Part shown: positions 33,974 to 44,190 of the stretch, in pieces
Layout of the letters: every line of letters starts with the position of its first letter
How positions within the stretch are numbered: position 1 is the stretch's first letter
DNA from: Bacillus_BD sp963708895
GTDB taxonomy: Bacteria > Bacillota > Bacilli > Bacillales > Cytobacillaceae
Direction: 5' to 3'
NCBI GenBank assembly: GCA_963708895.1
Contig: CAVPUE010000004.1
Coordinates: forward strand, 67,025 to 131,024
Length of the DNA: 64,000 nucleotides
Notes under the pieces: model-generated
Database searches by the model: none
Seen by the model: only the letters and a program-made list of their open reading frames with translations
What the model was told of the DNA's origin: nothing
Position numbers and translations under genes: made by a program

Positions 33974-36212
33974 ATGGTCAAAAAAATGCTCTTATTTCTA
34001 CTGTTATTTCTTTTATCTACTCCATTGGTTTCAGCTGCACCTACGAAAACTTCAAACATAACATTACCTCCATTACCGAAAACCAATCAAGAAACGGAGC
34101 AAGTCGCTATTTTTATGACAGAAAGGGAAATGAATGAACAAGAAATACTTGGATTAACAAAAAAATACCCCGATATCCAGTTAAGAACTATTTTTCAATA
34201 TGCACTGAAAGGCTTTTCCGCAAAAGGATCATCACGAAGTCTGGAAAAATTGGCAAAGGAAATTCCGATGACCAAGTTTTCAGTTGTTCATCAATATAAA
34301 ACGATGGATTTGTTTCATCATGGCGATAATGTAAGGATTATTGGAGGGGATGAAGCGAAAGGGGTGAATCGATTTACAGGAAAAGGAGTGACAATCGGTG
34401 TGATTGATACGGGGATTGATTATCTCCACGAGGATTTAAGACGTAATTACGGAGGGGGTAGAGATACCGTAGATGGAGATGGTGATCCGATGGAGACGAG
34501 GGGAACCCAGGGAATCGGTACGTTTCATGGAACACATGTAGCAGGTATCATTGCTGCCAATGGACGGATGCAAGGAGTTGCCCCGGAAGCGAAGATTATT
34601 GCCTATCGAGCACTTGGCTCTGGTGGAATGGGAACAACCGAACAAGTAGTGGCTGCCATTGAACAAGCGATTAAAGATAAGGTAGATATATTAAATTTAT
34701 CACTAGGTAATAATGTGAATGGACCCGATTTACCACTAAGTGTCGCTTTAAATAACGCTGTAGACCATGGCGTTACCGCTGTAACAGCATCAGGAAACTC
34801 AGGTCCAAGTATTTGGACAGTCGGTTCACCTGGAACGGCAACTAAGGCGATTTCAGTGGGAGCCTCCACGCCAACAATGAAAATACCATATATAGAAGTG
34901 GGTGGAGAGCGATTTCGATTGAATCCGTTACAAGGATCGATTGACTGGGATTTAGATCGTTCCTATGAAATGGTAGATGGGGGAATTGGAAAAAGGGAAC
35001 AGTTAGAACATGCTAGAGGCAAAATTGCCTTAGTCAAAAGAGGCGAGTTGATGTTTTCAGAAAAAGTGGCAAACGCTGAGAAAGCAGGAGCAGTGGCTGT
35101 CGTTATTTATAATAATACGAAGGGGGCACTACTTGGTAACCTGACTCAGACTAGTAACATTCCCGTCATGACTATGACGAAACAAGATGGGGTAAAGCTA
35201 AAGGAATATATAGATAAGCCGGTATCCCTCATAAAAACAATTATAATAGAAGAAAAAGATAAATTAGCGGATTTTAGTTCAAGAGGACCTGTTACATCGA
35301 CATGGGAAGTCAAACCAGATGTGTTAGCACCTGGTGTTGCGATTAACAGTACAATTCCCGGTGGATATTTATCACTTCAAGGAACCAGTATGGCGGCGCC
35401 GCATGTCACGGGGGCTAGCGCTCTCATTAAACAGGCACATCCAGATTGGGAACCACAGCAAATTAAAGCGGCACTCATGAACTATGCAAAGCCGCTTTAC
35501 AATCAGCAGGGGGAAATGTATAAAACGTATGAGCAAGGAGCAGGGAGAATTCAACTAAAGGATTCAATACAAGCGAAAGTACTGATTTATCCGTCTTCAT
35601 TAAAGTTTGGAAAGTTTAAACTAAATGATGGGATTCATGAGCATCAAGAAACAATTACGATTGAAAATACCTCAACAGAAGCCCAAAAGATTTCTTTTCA
35701 TATTCCGAAACAAGAAAACGGAATTCAATGGCATATGCCAATGTCCATACAATTATTAGCGAATGAGAAGAAAGAAGTTACGATAAAAATGACTGCAAAC
35801 CCCCATGCGTTAACAGACAAGGTGTATGATGGAATGATTATAATTGAAGGTGATGGTCACAATATCCATGTTCCGTACTTATTTGTTGTAGAAGAACCCA
35901 ATTATCCACGGGTGATGGGATTTGACTTCGGTGCAGGGGACACGAAAGGAACCTATCGCTATGAAGTTTATCTTCCTGGTGGAGCAGAGGAGTTTGGAAT
36001 TGCCCTTTTTGACCCAGATACAATGGAATTTATTCAATTTTTGGATTGGAAACGAAATATCAGCAATGGCTTAATCCAACAAGAAATCTCTACGGAGAGA
36101 TCTTCCTGAAGAAGGAATTTATGTTGCAAGGATATTCGCAAAGAAAGCAGGAAAAGAGGATTGGATAGATACGTTTGTGCAGATAGGCTCTAGTTTAGAT
36201 AAAGGAGGGTAA
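33974..36212 (+). CDS. secreted subtilisin-family (S8) serine protease with PA domain, Vpr-like (frameshifted near the C-terminus)
   Basis: Signal peptide (about 1-21, ending VSA), inhibitor-type propeptide (about 42-110), then the S8 catalytic domain. Catalytic Asp145 (GVIDTGIDYLHEDL), His188 (FHGTHVAG) and Ser472 (GTSMAAPHVTG); oxyanion Asn275 (TASGNSG). A protease-associated (PA) domain is inserted at about 305-425, as in Vpr of B. subtilis. A C-terminal beta-sandwich region follows. The main frame stops at 36109 after QQEISTERSS. One extra base near 36098 explains this, because the shifted frame continues LPEEGIYVARIFAKKAG to TAA 36210-36212. Corrected length is about 745 residues. Confidence 0.88.
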
Positions 36213-36809
36213 CCGAATAGAAACACCATGAGGTTACCCGGAAATATTATTGTTAGATAAAAGAAGCAGATAGAGGATACTGTTATAATATAGCAATATC
36301 GTGATTATGTAAATTTGAATACTTTGTGAACAAAATGACATCAAGTGTGATGTTTTTTGTGATGTTTGTTACATTATTAACATGAAACGCATTGACAGAA
36401 AAACTAGTGTATTGTATTCTAACATAGGATATTGTGGAAAGCTTTGCAATTGTTCAAAAAGTAGATTCCGGTTTACCTAGTAAAATCATTATATTAATAC
36501 AATTAATCTAAAAGAATCTTTGATTAATTTGATAATTTTTATAAAATATTAATAGTTGAAAAAGGTAAAGATAAACGATTATAATAGTTAAGATGGTGTT
36601 TGTAATCGTTTTATTATAAAGGAAATTAGTTATTTAGATTCATGAATGTAACCGCTTATCCATTCGTCTAAAGACGGCTATTCTTATCATTATACTTAGA
36701 TAAAGGTTTAAGAAAAGCTGGTCCTCTCATGAAGCAAGAACGCCTCACATTAAAAGGCAGTTGGATTTTGTAAAAAATCTAACAAATTACATAGGAGAAT
36801 GAATCAGCG
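36213..36809 (+). other. 597-bp region upstream of the atp operon
   Basis: Begins with a hairpin overlapping the protease stop: GGGTAACC (36207-36214) with GGTTACCC (36232-36239), without a T-tract. It contains the atp promoter at 36392. The remaining ~390 nt up to atpI would be a long leader; it is AT-rich, with no gene or recognised riboswitch. Confidence 0.6.
36392..36420 (+). promoter_or_regulatory. sigma-A promoter for the atp operon
   Basis: Perfect TTGACA (36392-36397), 17-nt spacer, TATTCT (36415-36420). It is the only strong promoter seen between the protease gene and atpI. Confidence 0.75.
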
Positions 36810-37196
36810 ATGCCAGAATACAGAAGCATGTTTATCCGGGTAAGAAAATACATATTTTACTTGTTAGCAATCTTTGTACTAGGATGGGGATTTACTTCTT
36901 ATCAAGAAGTGTTTTTAGGTCTTATACTTGGAACAAGCCTTAGCTTGATTAATTTATGGCTATTAGTTAAAAGAATGGACCGTTTTAGCAAGCAATTTGA
37001 TAAGGGTAAAGTAATAAAATCGCTTGGTTTTTTCTCAAGAGTAGCGGTGGCGATCCTTGGGGTCTTTATCGCATTGGAATATCCTGAATATTTTCATCTT
37101 ATTAGTGTGATTATAGGATTAATGGCAACATATGTGGTCATTATGATAGATTATTTTATTGAAAATAGGCATTTATTTAGTAAAGAAGAGAGGTGA
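36810..37196 (+). CDS. atpI: ATP synthase protein I
   Basis: 128-residue small membrane protein with four hydrophobic segments (about 14-32, 35-53, 72-88 and 92-113). It assists assembly of the c-ring or Mg uptake and is not part of the final enzyme. It is the first gene of the operon, 7 bp before atpB, as in B. subtilis. AGGAG lies 11 nt upstream of the ATG. The sequence is poorly conserved in the family, so position carries most weight. Confidence 0.88.
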   Translation: MPEYRSMFIRVRKYIFYLLAIFVLGWGFTSYQEVFLGLILGTSLSLINLWLLVKRMDRFSKQFDKGKVIKSLGFFSRVAVAILGVFIALEYPEYFHLISVIIGLMATYVVIMIDYFIENRHLFSKEER

Positions 37197-37203
37197 GTAA
37201 AAA

Positions 37204-37917
37204 ATGGAACATGGAGCTCCTTTAGTGAAGGTTCTAGGTTTGACTTTTAACTTATCAAATGTTCTTATGATTACAGTTGCAAGTTTAATTGTTATTATTA
37301 TCGCTGTAGGATGTACAAGAAATCTATCTATGAAGCCCACAGGAAAACAAAACTTTATTGAATGGGTAGTAGATTTTGTCAAAAATATCATTCGAAGCAG
37401 TATGGATTGGAAGGAAGGGGGACACTTTCACGTATTAGGGTTTACCCTGATTATGTATATAGTTGTTTCCAATATGCTAGGACTTCCATTCTCAATTTCC
37501 TATAATGGAGAAGTTTGGTGGAAATCACCAACAGCTGATCCAGCAGTTACGCTAACATTAGCTGTAATGGTAATGGGACTTGCCCATTACTATGGAATTA
37601 AACAAAGAGGTTTGAAGGAATATGGAAAAGGCTTTGTTGCCCCATATGCCTTTATGGCACCAATTAAAGTCATTGAGGAATTCTCAAATACTTTAACATT
37701 AGGTCTTCGTCTTTACGGTAACATTTATGCCGGAGAAGTATTGCTTACATTATTAGCAGGTAGTCTAGCGGCTTCAGGTATTGGCGGGACTATTGCAGCA
37801 ATTATACCAACCCTTTTATGGCAGGGATTCTCAGTATTCATGGGGTTGATCCAAGCTTATATTTTCACATTGTTATCAATGGTCTATCTTTCCCATAAAG
37901 TGGGGCATGACCATTAA
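37204..37917 (+). CDS. atpB: ATP synthase Fo subunit a
   Basis: 237-residue membrane subunit providing the two proton half-channels. The essential Arg lies in LTLGLRLYGNIYAGEVLL (about residues 170-187). About five membrane helices are visible. The C-terminal helix VFMGLIQAYIFTLLSMVYLSHKV is typical. The overlapping ribosome site (AAGAGAGGTGAG) lies in the atpI 3' end. Confidence 0.95.
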   Translation: MEHGAPLVKVLGLTFNLSNVLMITVASLIVIIIAVGCTRNLSMKPTGKQNFIEWVVDFVKNIIRSSMDWKEGGHFHVLGFTLIMYIVVSNMLGLPFSISYNGEVWWKSPTADPAVTLTLAVMVMGLAHYYGIKQRGLKEYGKGFVAPYAFMAPIKVIEEFSNTLTLGLRLYGNIYAGEVLLTLLAGSLAASGIGGTIAAIIPTLLWQGFSVFMGLIQAYIFTLLSMVYLSHKVGHDH

Positions 37918-37980
37918 TATATAGCTGTTCATCATTTGAACATTAAAACAACTTATATAATATCAAGGAGGAATTCATTA

Positions 37981-38193
37981 ATGGGTCCATTAGCAGCAGC
38001 AATTGCAGTCGGATTAGCAGCACTAGGTGCAGGTTTAGGTAACGGTTTAATCGTATCACGTACAGTAGAAAGTATGGCTCGTCAACCAGAAGCAAAAGGT
38101 ATGCTTCAAGGAACAATGATTTTAGGGGTAGCATTCGTTGAGGCGATTCCAATCATGGCCGTAGTTATTGCGTTTATGGTAGTTGGACGTTAA
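37981..38193 (+). CDS. atpE: ATP synthase Fo subunit c
   Basis: 70-residue rotor-ring subunit with two membrane helices joined by the polar loop RQPEAKG. The ion-binding carboxylate is Glu54 in FVEAIPIMAVV. The absence of the Na+-type ligand set suggests proton coupling. The start is ATG 37981 (MGPLAAAIAVGLAALGAG) with perfect AAGGAGG upstream; open frame further upstream is non-coding. Confidence 0.97.
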   Translation: MGPLAAAIAVGLAALGAGLGNGLIVSRTVESMARQPEAKGMLQGTMILGVAFVEAIPIMAVVIAFMVVGR

Positions 38194-38317
38194 TTTTATC
38201 ACATAGAATATAATGGCGAAGAATCGTTAAGAGCCTTCGCCTTTCCTTTATGCAATTATTGTCATTTGGAATGGAAATGTATGGAGTAGAAACATGTTTG
38301 AAGGGAGTGAACCGAAC

Positions 38318-38836
38318 GTGTTAACAAGTCATTATGTATTAGGTGCAGCGACTGGATTTAACAGTGGCGACGTAATTTTCCAATTAATTATGTTTATCAT
38401 TTTGTTAGCGATTGTTAAAAAGTTTGCATGGGGTCCATTAATGGGCATGATGAAACAACGTGAAGAATTTGTTGCTAACGAAATTGAGAGCGCAGAGAAA
38501 AGCCGTCAGGAAGCTGCTAAATATTTAGAAGAACAACGTGTTCTTTTAAAAGAAGCACGTACAGAAGCGCAAGAATTAATAGAGAATGCAAAAAAACAAG
38601 CCGATATTCAGCGTGAGGATATTATCGTGTCAGCTCGTTCAGAGGCAGGTCGTTTGAAAGAAAGTGCCAAACTTGAAATTGAACAACAGAAGGAAAATGC
38701 TGTTGCTGCAATAAAAGAACAGGTTGCTTCTTTATCTGTATTAATTGCGTCTAAAGTAATTGAAAAAGAGTTATCTGAAAAAGATCAACAAAAATTTATT
38801 AATGATTATATTCAAGAGGTAGGAGAGAAGCGATGA
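38318..38836 (+). CDS. atpF: ATP synthase Fo subunit b
   Basis: Peripheral stalk subunit: one N-terminal membrane helix (about 16-35: VIFQLIMFIILLAIVKKFAW), then a long charged helix forming the stator dimer. The start is GTG 38318 (MLTSHYVLGAATG), with AAGGGAGTGA 7 nt upstream, giving 172 residues, near the B. subtilis length. The ATG at 38294 lies before that ribosome site and is rejected. The stop overlaps the atpH start (ATGA). Confidence 0.93.
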   Translation: MLTSHYVLGAATGFNSGDVIFQLIMFIILLAIVKKFAWGPLMGMMKQREEFVANEIESAEKSRQEAAKYLEEQRVLLKEARTEAQELIENAKKQADIQREDIIVSARSEAGRLKESAKLEIEQQKENAVAAIKEQVASLSVLIASKVIEKELSEKDQQKFINDYIQEVGEKR

Positions 38837-39369
38837 GTAATCCTGCAATTGCTAACCGCTACGCGTTCGCACTTTTCCAGGTTGCTAAAGAACAAAAGCT
38901 TCTTGACCAATTAAAAGATGAGCTACGTGTAGTGAGAGAAGTAATCAATCAAAACAAAAACTTCAACACTTTACTATCATCTCCAAAGTTATCGAAAGAG
39001 AAGAAAAGACAACTACTTAAAGATGTTTTTTCTGATGTAAATCCATTTTTACAAAATACGCTAAAATTATTAGTGGATCGCGGGAGAGAAGGACTTATCG
39101 TCCAAGTCGCAGATCACTTTATTGAATTGGCTGATTCAGAAAAAGGAATTGCGGAAGCAATCGTTACTTCCGTTCGACCTTTAACAGAAGAAGAAACAAA
39201 AGCCATTTCTACTACATTTGCTAAAAAGTTAGGTAAAAAAGATCTTCGTATTGAAAATAAAGTTGATTCCAATTTGCTTGGAGGCATTAAACTTCGAGTT
39301 GGTAACCGGATTTATGACGGCAGCCTTCAAGGTAAGCTAGAGCGTTTGGAACGTCAATTGTTACGTTAA
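38833..39369 (+). CDS. atpH: ATP synthase F1 subunit delta
   Basis: 178-residue stator protein linking subunit b to the top of F1. N-terminal helical domain (PAIANRYAFALFQVAKEQK, about 3-105) and C-terminal region with the conserved KVDSNLLGGIKLRVGNRIYDGSLQGKL-type segment (about 143-170). ATG overlaps the atpF stop. Frame intact; length typical. Confidence 0.95.
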   Translation: MSNPAIANRYAFALFQVAKEQKLLDQLKDELRVVREVINQNKNFNTLLSSPKLSKEKKRQLLKDVFSDVNPFLQNTLKLLVDRGREGLIVQVADHFIELADSEKGIAEAIVTSVRPLTEEETKAISTTFAKKLGKKDLRIENKVDSNLLGGIKLRVGNRIYDGSLQGKLERLERQLLR

Positions 39370-39391
39370 GTTGTAGATAGGGGTGAAACTC

Positions 39392-40900
39392 ATGGGCATT
39401 AAAGCTGAAGAAATTAGTGCACTGATAAAACAGCAAATCGAAAATTATCAGTCAGACATTCAAGTAAACGATGTAGGAACAGTTATCCAAATTGGTGACG
39501 GTATTGCTCGTGCTCATGGTCTTGATAATGCCATGGCTGGAGAGTTACTTGAATTTTCAAATGGCGTTATGGGTTTAGCACAAAACCTAGAAGAAAATAA
39601 CGTCGGTATTGTTATTTTAGGACCATACTCAGAAATTCGTGAGGGCGATGAAGTTCGCCGTACAGGTAGAATCATGGAAGTTCCAGTTGGGGAAGAATTA
39701 ATTGGACGTGTAGTAAACCCACTTGGACAACCAGTTGATGGCCTAGGTCCTATTAACACATCAAAAACTCGTCCAATCGAATATTTAGCACCAGGTGTTA
39801 TGGATCGTAAATCAGTACATGAACCATTACAAACAGGTATTAAAGCGATTGACGCACTTGTGCCAATCGGTCGTGGACAACGTGAGTTAATTATCGGTGA
39901 CCGTCAAACAGGTAAAACATCTGTTGCGATCGATGCGATTATTAACCAAAAAGATCAAGATATGATTTGTATCTATGTAGCCATTGGACAAAAGGAATCT
40001 ACTGTTCGTGGTGTAGCGGAAACTCTTCGTAAAAATGGTGCATTAGATTATACAATTGTGGTGACAGCGTCTGCGTCAGAGCCTGCTCCACTACTATATC
40101 TTATCTCCATATTCTGGTGTCGCAATGGCTGAAGAGTTTATGTATAATGGTAAGCACGTATTAATCGTATATGATGATTTAACTAAACAAGCATCTGCTT
40201 ATCGTGAATTATCTCTATTACTTCGTCGTCCTCCAGGTCGTGAAGCTTATCCAGGGGATGTATTCTACTTACACTCTCGCCTTTTAGAGCGTGCAGCAAA
40301 ATTAAGTGATGCAAAAGGTGCGGGATCTATTACAGCACTACCTTTCATTGAAACACAAGCAGGGGACGTTTCTGCTTATATTCCAACAAACGTGATTTCG
40401 ATTACAGATGGACAAATCTTCTTACAATCAGACTTGTTCTTCTCAGGTGTGCGTCCTGCGATCAACCCAGGTTTATCTGTATCGCGTGTTGGTGGATCTG
40501 CACAAATTAAAGCGATGAAAAAGGTAGCTGGGACTCTTCGTCTTGACCTTGCTTCATATCGTGAATTAGAATCATTTGCTCAGTTCGGTTCGGATCTTGA
40601 TGCTTCAACAAAGGCAAAATTAGAGCGTGGTGCTCGTACAGTTGAAGTATTAAAACAAGACTTGAATAAACCGCTTAAGGTTGAAAAACAAGTGGCAATT
40701 CTTTATGCCTTAACACGTGGATTCCTAGATGATATTCCTGTTCACGACATTCGTCGTTTTGAAGCAGAATATTTATCTTGGTTAGATGCAAACAAGAAAG
40801 ATTTATTAGACCATATAGCAACAACAAAAGAATTACCAGCTGACGAAGACTTCGCTGCTGCAATTAATGAATTTAAAAAGCTTTTGTTGTATCAGAATAA
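39392..40900 (+). CDS. atpA: ATP synthase F1 subunit alpha (two compensating-length frameshifts)
   Basis: Non-catalytic nucleotide-binding subunit of F1. ATG 39392 (MGIKAEEISALIKQQIENYQ) follows AGGGGTGA. Walker A GDRQTGKTSVA. The frame breaks near 40102 (CTTATCTCC): one extra base, since the next frame gives SPYSGVAMAEEFMYNGKHV. A second break near 40880 lacks one A in the run before GCTTTT; the correct frame ends AFVVSE at TAA 40898-40900. The +1 and -1 shifts cancel, and the total of 1509 nt equals exactly 502 codons plus stop, the usual length. The enzyme should be essential or nearly so for respiration, so sequence error is likely. Confidence 0.93.
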
Positions 40901-40958
40901 ACATAAATACGTTTCGATAAGAACGGCCTGAAATGGTGAATCAAGGTGGTGAGAACCT

Positions 40959-41819
40959 GTGGCATCTTTACGCGATATAAAGAAGAGAATAAACTCAACG
41001 AAAAAGATGAGTCAAATTACAAAGGCCATGCAAATGGTATCAGCTTCGAAAATGAGTCGTGCTGAAGTCAATGCAAAGTCATTTGTACCGTATATGGAAA
41101 AAATCCAAGAAGTGACAACCTCTGTTGCACTAAATGCAGAGGATTCATCACATCCAATGTTAAAATCTCGTCCAGTTAAGAAAACGGGCTATATTGTGAT
41201 TACAGCAGATCGTGGACTAGCTGGATCTTATAACAGTAACGTTTTACGTGAAGTAAACAGAACGATTCAAGCGCGTCATAAATCAAATGATGAGTTTGCT
41301 ATTATTGCCCTTGGACGCGTAGGACGTGATTTCTTTGTGAAAAAAGGCATGAATGTTATTCTTGACATCATTGGTCTTCATGACCAGCCAGCGTTTACAG
41401 ATATTAAAGACTTTACAAGTAAAACAGTAGATATGTTCTCAGATGGAACATTTGATGAACTCTACATTTATTACAGTCATTATGTGAATGCAATTAAATA
41501 TGATGTAACAGAGAAAAAGATTCTTCCGTTTACAGATATGAACGCGAATAGCGGCAAAACAAACTCATATGAATATGAGCCATCTGCAGAAGCAATTCTT
41601 GAAGTATTATTACCTCAATACGCGGAAAGCTTGATTTATGGTGCAGTATTAGATAGTAAAGCAAGTGAGCATGCAGCACGTATGACAGCAATGAAGAGTG
41701 CTACGGATAACGCCAATGACATCATTCGTTCATTGGATTTAAGTTATAACCGTGCTCGTCAAGCTGCCATTACGCAAGAAATTACAGAAATTGTGGGTGG
41801 AGCATCTGCCCTTGAATAG
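40959..41819 (+). CDS. atpG: ATP synthase F1 subunit gamma
   Basis: 286-residue central rotor shaft. N-terminal helix MASLRDIKKRINSTKKMSQI and C-terminal helix ending RQAAITQEITEIVGGASALE form the coiled coil inside the alpha3beta3 ring. ITADRGLAGSYNSNV is the conserved Rossmann-like segment. GTG start with AAGGTGGTGAG upstream. Gap to atpD is unusually long (186 bp). Confidence 0.95.
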   Translation: MASLRDIKKRINSTKKMSQITKAMQMVSASKMSRAEVNAKSFVPYMEKIQEVTTSVALNAEDSSHPMLKSRPVKKTGYIVITADRGLAGSYNSNVLREVNRTIQARHKSNDEFAIIALGRVGRDFFVKKGMNVILDIIGLHDQPAFTDIKDFTSKTVDMFSDGTFDELYIYYSHYVNAIKYDVTEKKILPFTDMNANSGKTNSYEYEPSAEAILEVLLPQYAESLIYGAVLDSKASEHAARMTAMKSATDNANDIIRSLDLSYNRARQAAITQEITEIVGGASALE

Positions 41820-41831
41820 GAATTATTGTAG

Positions 41832-41856
41832 AAAGAGATCTGGGATCTCTTTTTCT
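41832..41856 (+). terminator. terminator-like hairpin inside the atp operon (atpG-atpD gap)
   Basis: AAAGAGAT (41832-41839) pairs with ATCTCTTT (41845-41852), followed by TTTCT. A second long-range stem, CACAAGTC near 41898 with GACTTGTG near 41948, follows. It could attenuate expression of atpD-atpC or set stoichiometry. Confidence 0.6.
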
Positions 41857-42005
41857 AGCAAGTTTGATCTAGCTCCATCGCTACCCCTTTATTTGTCACA
41901 AGTCAATCTACATGTAAAGGTATAAACACACCTATCACGTGTGGCTCGACTTGTGCTGGTCTAGGGTTTCTGTGGAGCGTAAGCAATACTTAGGTAGGAG
42001 GGAAA

Positions 42006-43421
42006 ATGATGAACAAAGGACGCGTTGTTCAAGTTATGGGTCCGGTCGTTGACGTAAAGTTTGAAAGCGGACAACTTCCAAACCTTAATAACGCATTGAA
42101 AGTCGCACATCGCGGTGAAAATGTTGAGATCAACTTAGTATTAGAAGTTGCTCTTCATTTAGGTGATGATACTGTTCGTACGATTGCGATGTCTTCAACA
42201 GATGGATTAACACGTGGCACTGAAGTATTGGATACAGGTGCACCTATTTCCGTTCCTGTTGGAAATGTTACATTAGGACGTGTATTTAACGTATTAGGAG
42301 AAACGATTGACCTTGGGGAAGCGATTCCTGAGTCCTCACGTCGTGACTCTATCCATAGAGAAGCTCCAAAATTTGAAGAGTTATCAACAGAAGTAGAAAT
42401 TCTTGAAACAGGTATTAAAGTAGTAGACTTATTGGCTCCATATATTAAAGGTGGAAAAATTGGTTTATTCGGTGGTGCGGGTGTAGGTAAAACCGTTCTA
42501 ATTCAAGAATTGATCAACAACATCGCTCAAGAGCATAGTGGTATTTCTGTATTCGCGGGTGTTGGTGAGCGTACTCGTGAAGGAAATGACCTTTATTATG
42601 AAATGACAGATTCAGGCGTTATTAAGCAAACAGCGATGGTATTCGGACAAATGAACGAGCCTCCTGGTGCACGTATGCGTGTTGCATTAACAGGCTTAAC
42701 AATGGCTGAATATTTCCGTGATGAGCAAGGACAAGACGTATTATTATTCATCGACAATATCTTCCGTTTCACACAAGCAGGTTCAGAGGTTTCTGCGTTA
42801 CTTGGACGTATGCCATCTGCCGTTGGTTATCAGCCAACACTTGCAACAGAAATGGGACGTTTGCAAGAACGTATCACATCAACAAATAAAGGTTCTGTTA
42901 CATCGATTCAAGCAATTTATGTACCTGCCGATGACTATACCGACCCGGCTCCAGCTACAACATTTGCTCACTTAGATGCAACAACAAACCTTGAACGTAA
43001 ACTTTCAGAGATGGGTATTTACCCTGCGGTGGATCCATTGGCATCTACTTCTCGTGCATTATCTCCTGAAATTGTTGGGGAAGAACACTATGATGTTGCT
43101 CGTCAAGTACAACAAACATTACAAAAATATCGTGAACTTCAAGATATCATTGCGATGTTAGGTATGGACGAGCTTTCTGATGAAGATAAGCAAGTCGTTG
43201 CCCGTGCACGTCGTATTCAAAACTTCTTATCACAAAACTTCCACGTTGCTGAACAGTTCACTGGGCAACAAGGATCATATGTACCTGTAAAAGAAACAGT
43301 AAAAGGATTTAAAGAAATCCTTGAAGGTAAATATGACCATCTTCCAGAGGATGCTTTCCGTTTAGTAGGAAGAATTGAAGATGTCGTTGAAAAAGCAAAG
43401 CAAATGGGTGTAGAGGTATAA
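42006..43421 (+). CDS. atpD: ATP synthase F1 subunit beta
   Basis: Catalytic subunit. 471 residues with Walker A GGAGVGKTVLIQEL, the catalytic Glu region GERTREGNDLYYEM, and DELSEED (DELSDEDK here), the conserved lever that contacts gamma. Two adjacent ATGs (42006, 42009) follow TAGGAGGGAAA; the second, MNKGRVVQVMGPVVDV, aligns better with B. subtilis AtpD, and either could be used. Frame intact. Confidence 0.97.
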   Translation: MMNKGRVVQVMGPVVDVKFESGQLPNLNNALKVAHRGENVEINLVLEVALHLGDDTVRTIAMSSTDGLTRGTEVLDTGAPISVPVGNVTLGRVFNVLGETIDLGEAIPESSRRDSIHREAPKFEELSTEVEILETGIKVVDLLAPYIKGGKIGLFGGAGVGKTVLIQELINNIAQEHSGISVFAGVGERTREGNDLYYEMTDSGVIKQTAMVFGQMNEPPGARMRVALTGLTMAEYFRDEQGQDVLLFIDNIFRFTQAGSEVSALLGRMPSAVGYQPTLATEMGRLQERITSTNKGSVTSIQAIYVPADDYTDPAPATTFAHLDATTNLERKLSEMGIYPAVDPLASTSRALSPEIVGEEHYDVARQVQQTLQKYRELQDIIAMLGMDELSDEDKQVVARARRIQNFLSQNFHVAEQFTGQQGSYVPVKETVKGFKEILEGKYDHLPEDAFRLVGRIEDVVEKAKQMGVEV

Positions 43422-43443
43422 TTTCGGACCAGGAGGGTAAAAA

Positions 43444-43851
43444 ATGAAGACGATGAAAGTCAGTGTTGTTACTCCCGATGGACCGGTTTATGAGTCTGAA
43501 GTGGAAATGGTTAGTACAAAAGCACAAAGTGGAGAGCTTGGAATTTTGCCTGGCCATATTCCAATGGTAGCACCGCTTGCAATCGGAGCTGTTCGCCTGA
43601 AAAAAGGTGGAAAAACCGATTTCGTTGCGGTTACCGGTGGCTTTTTAGAAGTTCGTTCGGACCAAGTAACCATTTTAGCACAAGCTGCAGAAAAATCAGT
43701 CGATATCGACGTTGAACGTGCACTTCAAGCAAAAGAGCGTGCAGAACAACGCCTAAATGAGAGCAAGCAAGCAGCGGTTGATTTCAAACGTGCAGAACTT
43801 GCCTTACGTCGAGCTGTAAATCGTATAAAGGTTTCAAAAGGTGATTTATAA
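43444..43851 (+). CDS. atpC: ATP synthase F1 subunit epsilon
   Basis: 135-residue regulatory subunit. N-terminal beta-sandwich (VVTPDGPVYESEVEM, GELGILPGHIPMVAPL, GGFLEVRSDQVTILAQ, about 1-85) and C-terminal two-helix domain (about 90-133) that can inhibit ATP hydrolysis. CAGGAGGG ribosome site. Last gene of the operon; a terminator follows. Confidence 0.95.
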   Translation: MKTMKVSVVTPDGPVYESEVEMVSTKAQSGELGILPGHIPMVAPLAIGAVRLKKGGKTDFVAVTGGFLEVRSDQVTILAQAAEKSVDIDVERALQAKERAEQRLNESKQAAVDFKRAELALRRAVNRIKVSKGDL

Positions 43852-43857
43852 TCCATG

Positions 43858-43884
43858 CCTCCTTCATTATGAAGGGGGTTTTTT
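43858..43884 (+). terminator. intrinsic terminator of the atp operon
   Basis: CCTCCTTCA pairs with TGAAGGGGG (one G-U pair), followed by TTTTTT. Confidence 0.88.
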
Positions 43885-44190
43885 ATTTTTGAAATGAATT
43901 TGTAATAGGATGCAACTTAAAAACTTTTAACATAATGATAGTACTTCTCTCAATAAATATTATTTTGCAGTAAAGGAAAGGTCATGAATAATTCTATTGG
44001 TGAATATGGTTTAATAAGTAATTAAAGTCATTCTCATTTTCTAGCAATTTTAAATATAAAGGGATGAAAATATTGTAGGAATTTAAAAACTAGTTCATCG
44101 ACACCTTTTTATAACAATGGTATAATGTTGTTGGTTCAAAAAATTTTGTTAATACCAAATTTTCAGAATTATATATAAGGGGGTTGGATA
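43885..44190 (+). other. 306-bp gap between the atp terminator and nuoA
   Basis: AT-rich; no coding capacity recognised. It holds the nuo promoter at 44098-44126. In B. subtilis ywmA and ywzB follow atpC here; the nuo operon occupies this position instead. Confidence 0.6.
44098..44126 (+). promoter_or_regulatory. sigma-A promoter for the nuo operon
   Basis: TCGACA (44098-44103, 5 of 6 to TTGACA), 17-nt spacer, perfect TATAAT (44121-44126), 65 bp before nuoA. Confidence 0.75.

Noticed and set aside
36325..36345. Rex-like site TTGTGAA upstream of the atp promoter
   Set aside because: Only one half-site matches; the second half agrees at about four of seven positions.
36381..36397. Catabolite-responsive element near TGAAACGCATTGACA
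   Set aside because: The central CG is displaced by one base relative to the consensus, so it does not fit.
36373..36480. Small ORF MKRIDRKTS... over the atp promoter
   Set aside because: No ribosome site, and it overlaps the TTGACA/TATTCT promoter.
40095..40140. Programmed frameshift in atpA
   Set aside because: No slippery heptamer or stimulator is evident, and alpha subunits are not known to need frameshifting; sequence error is simpler.
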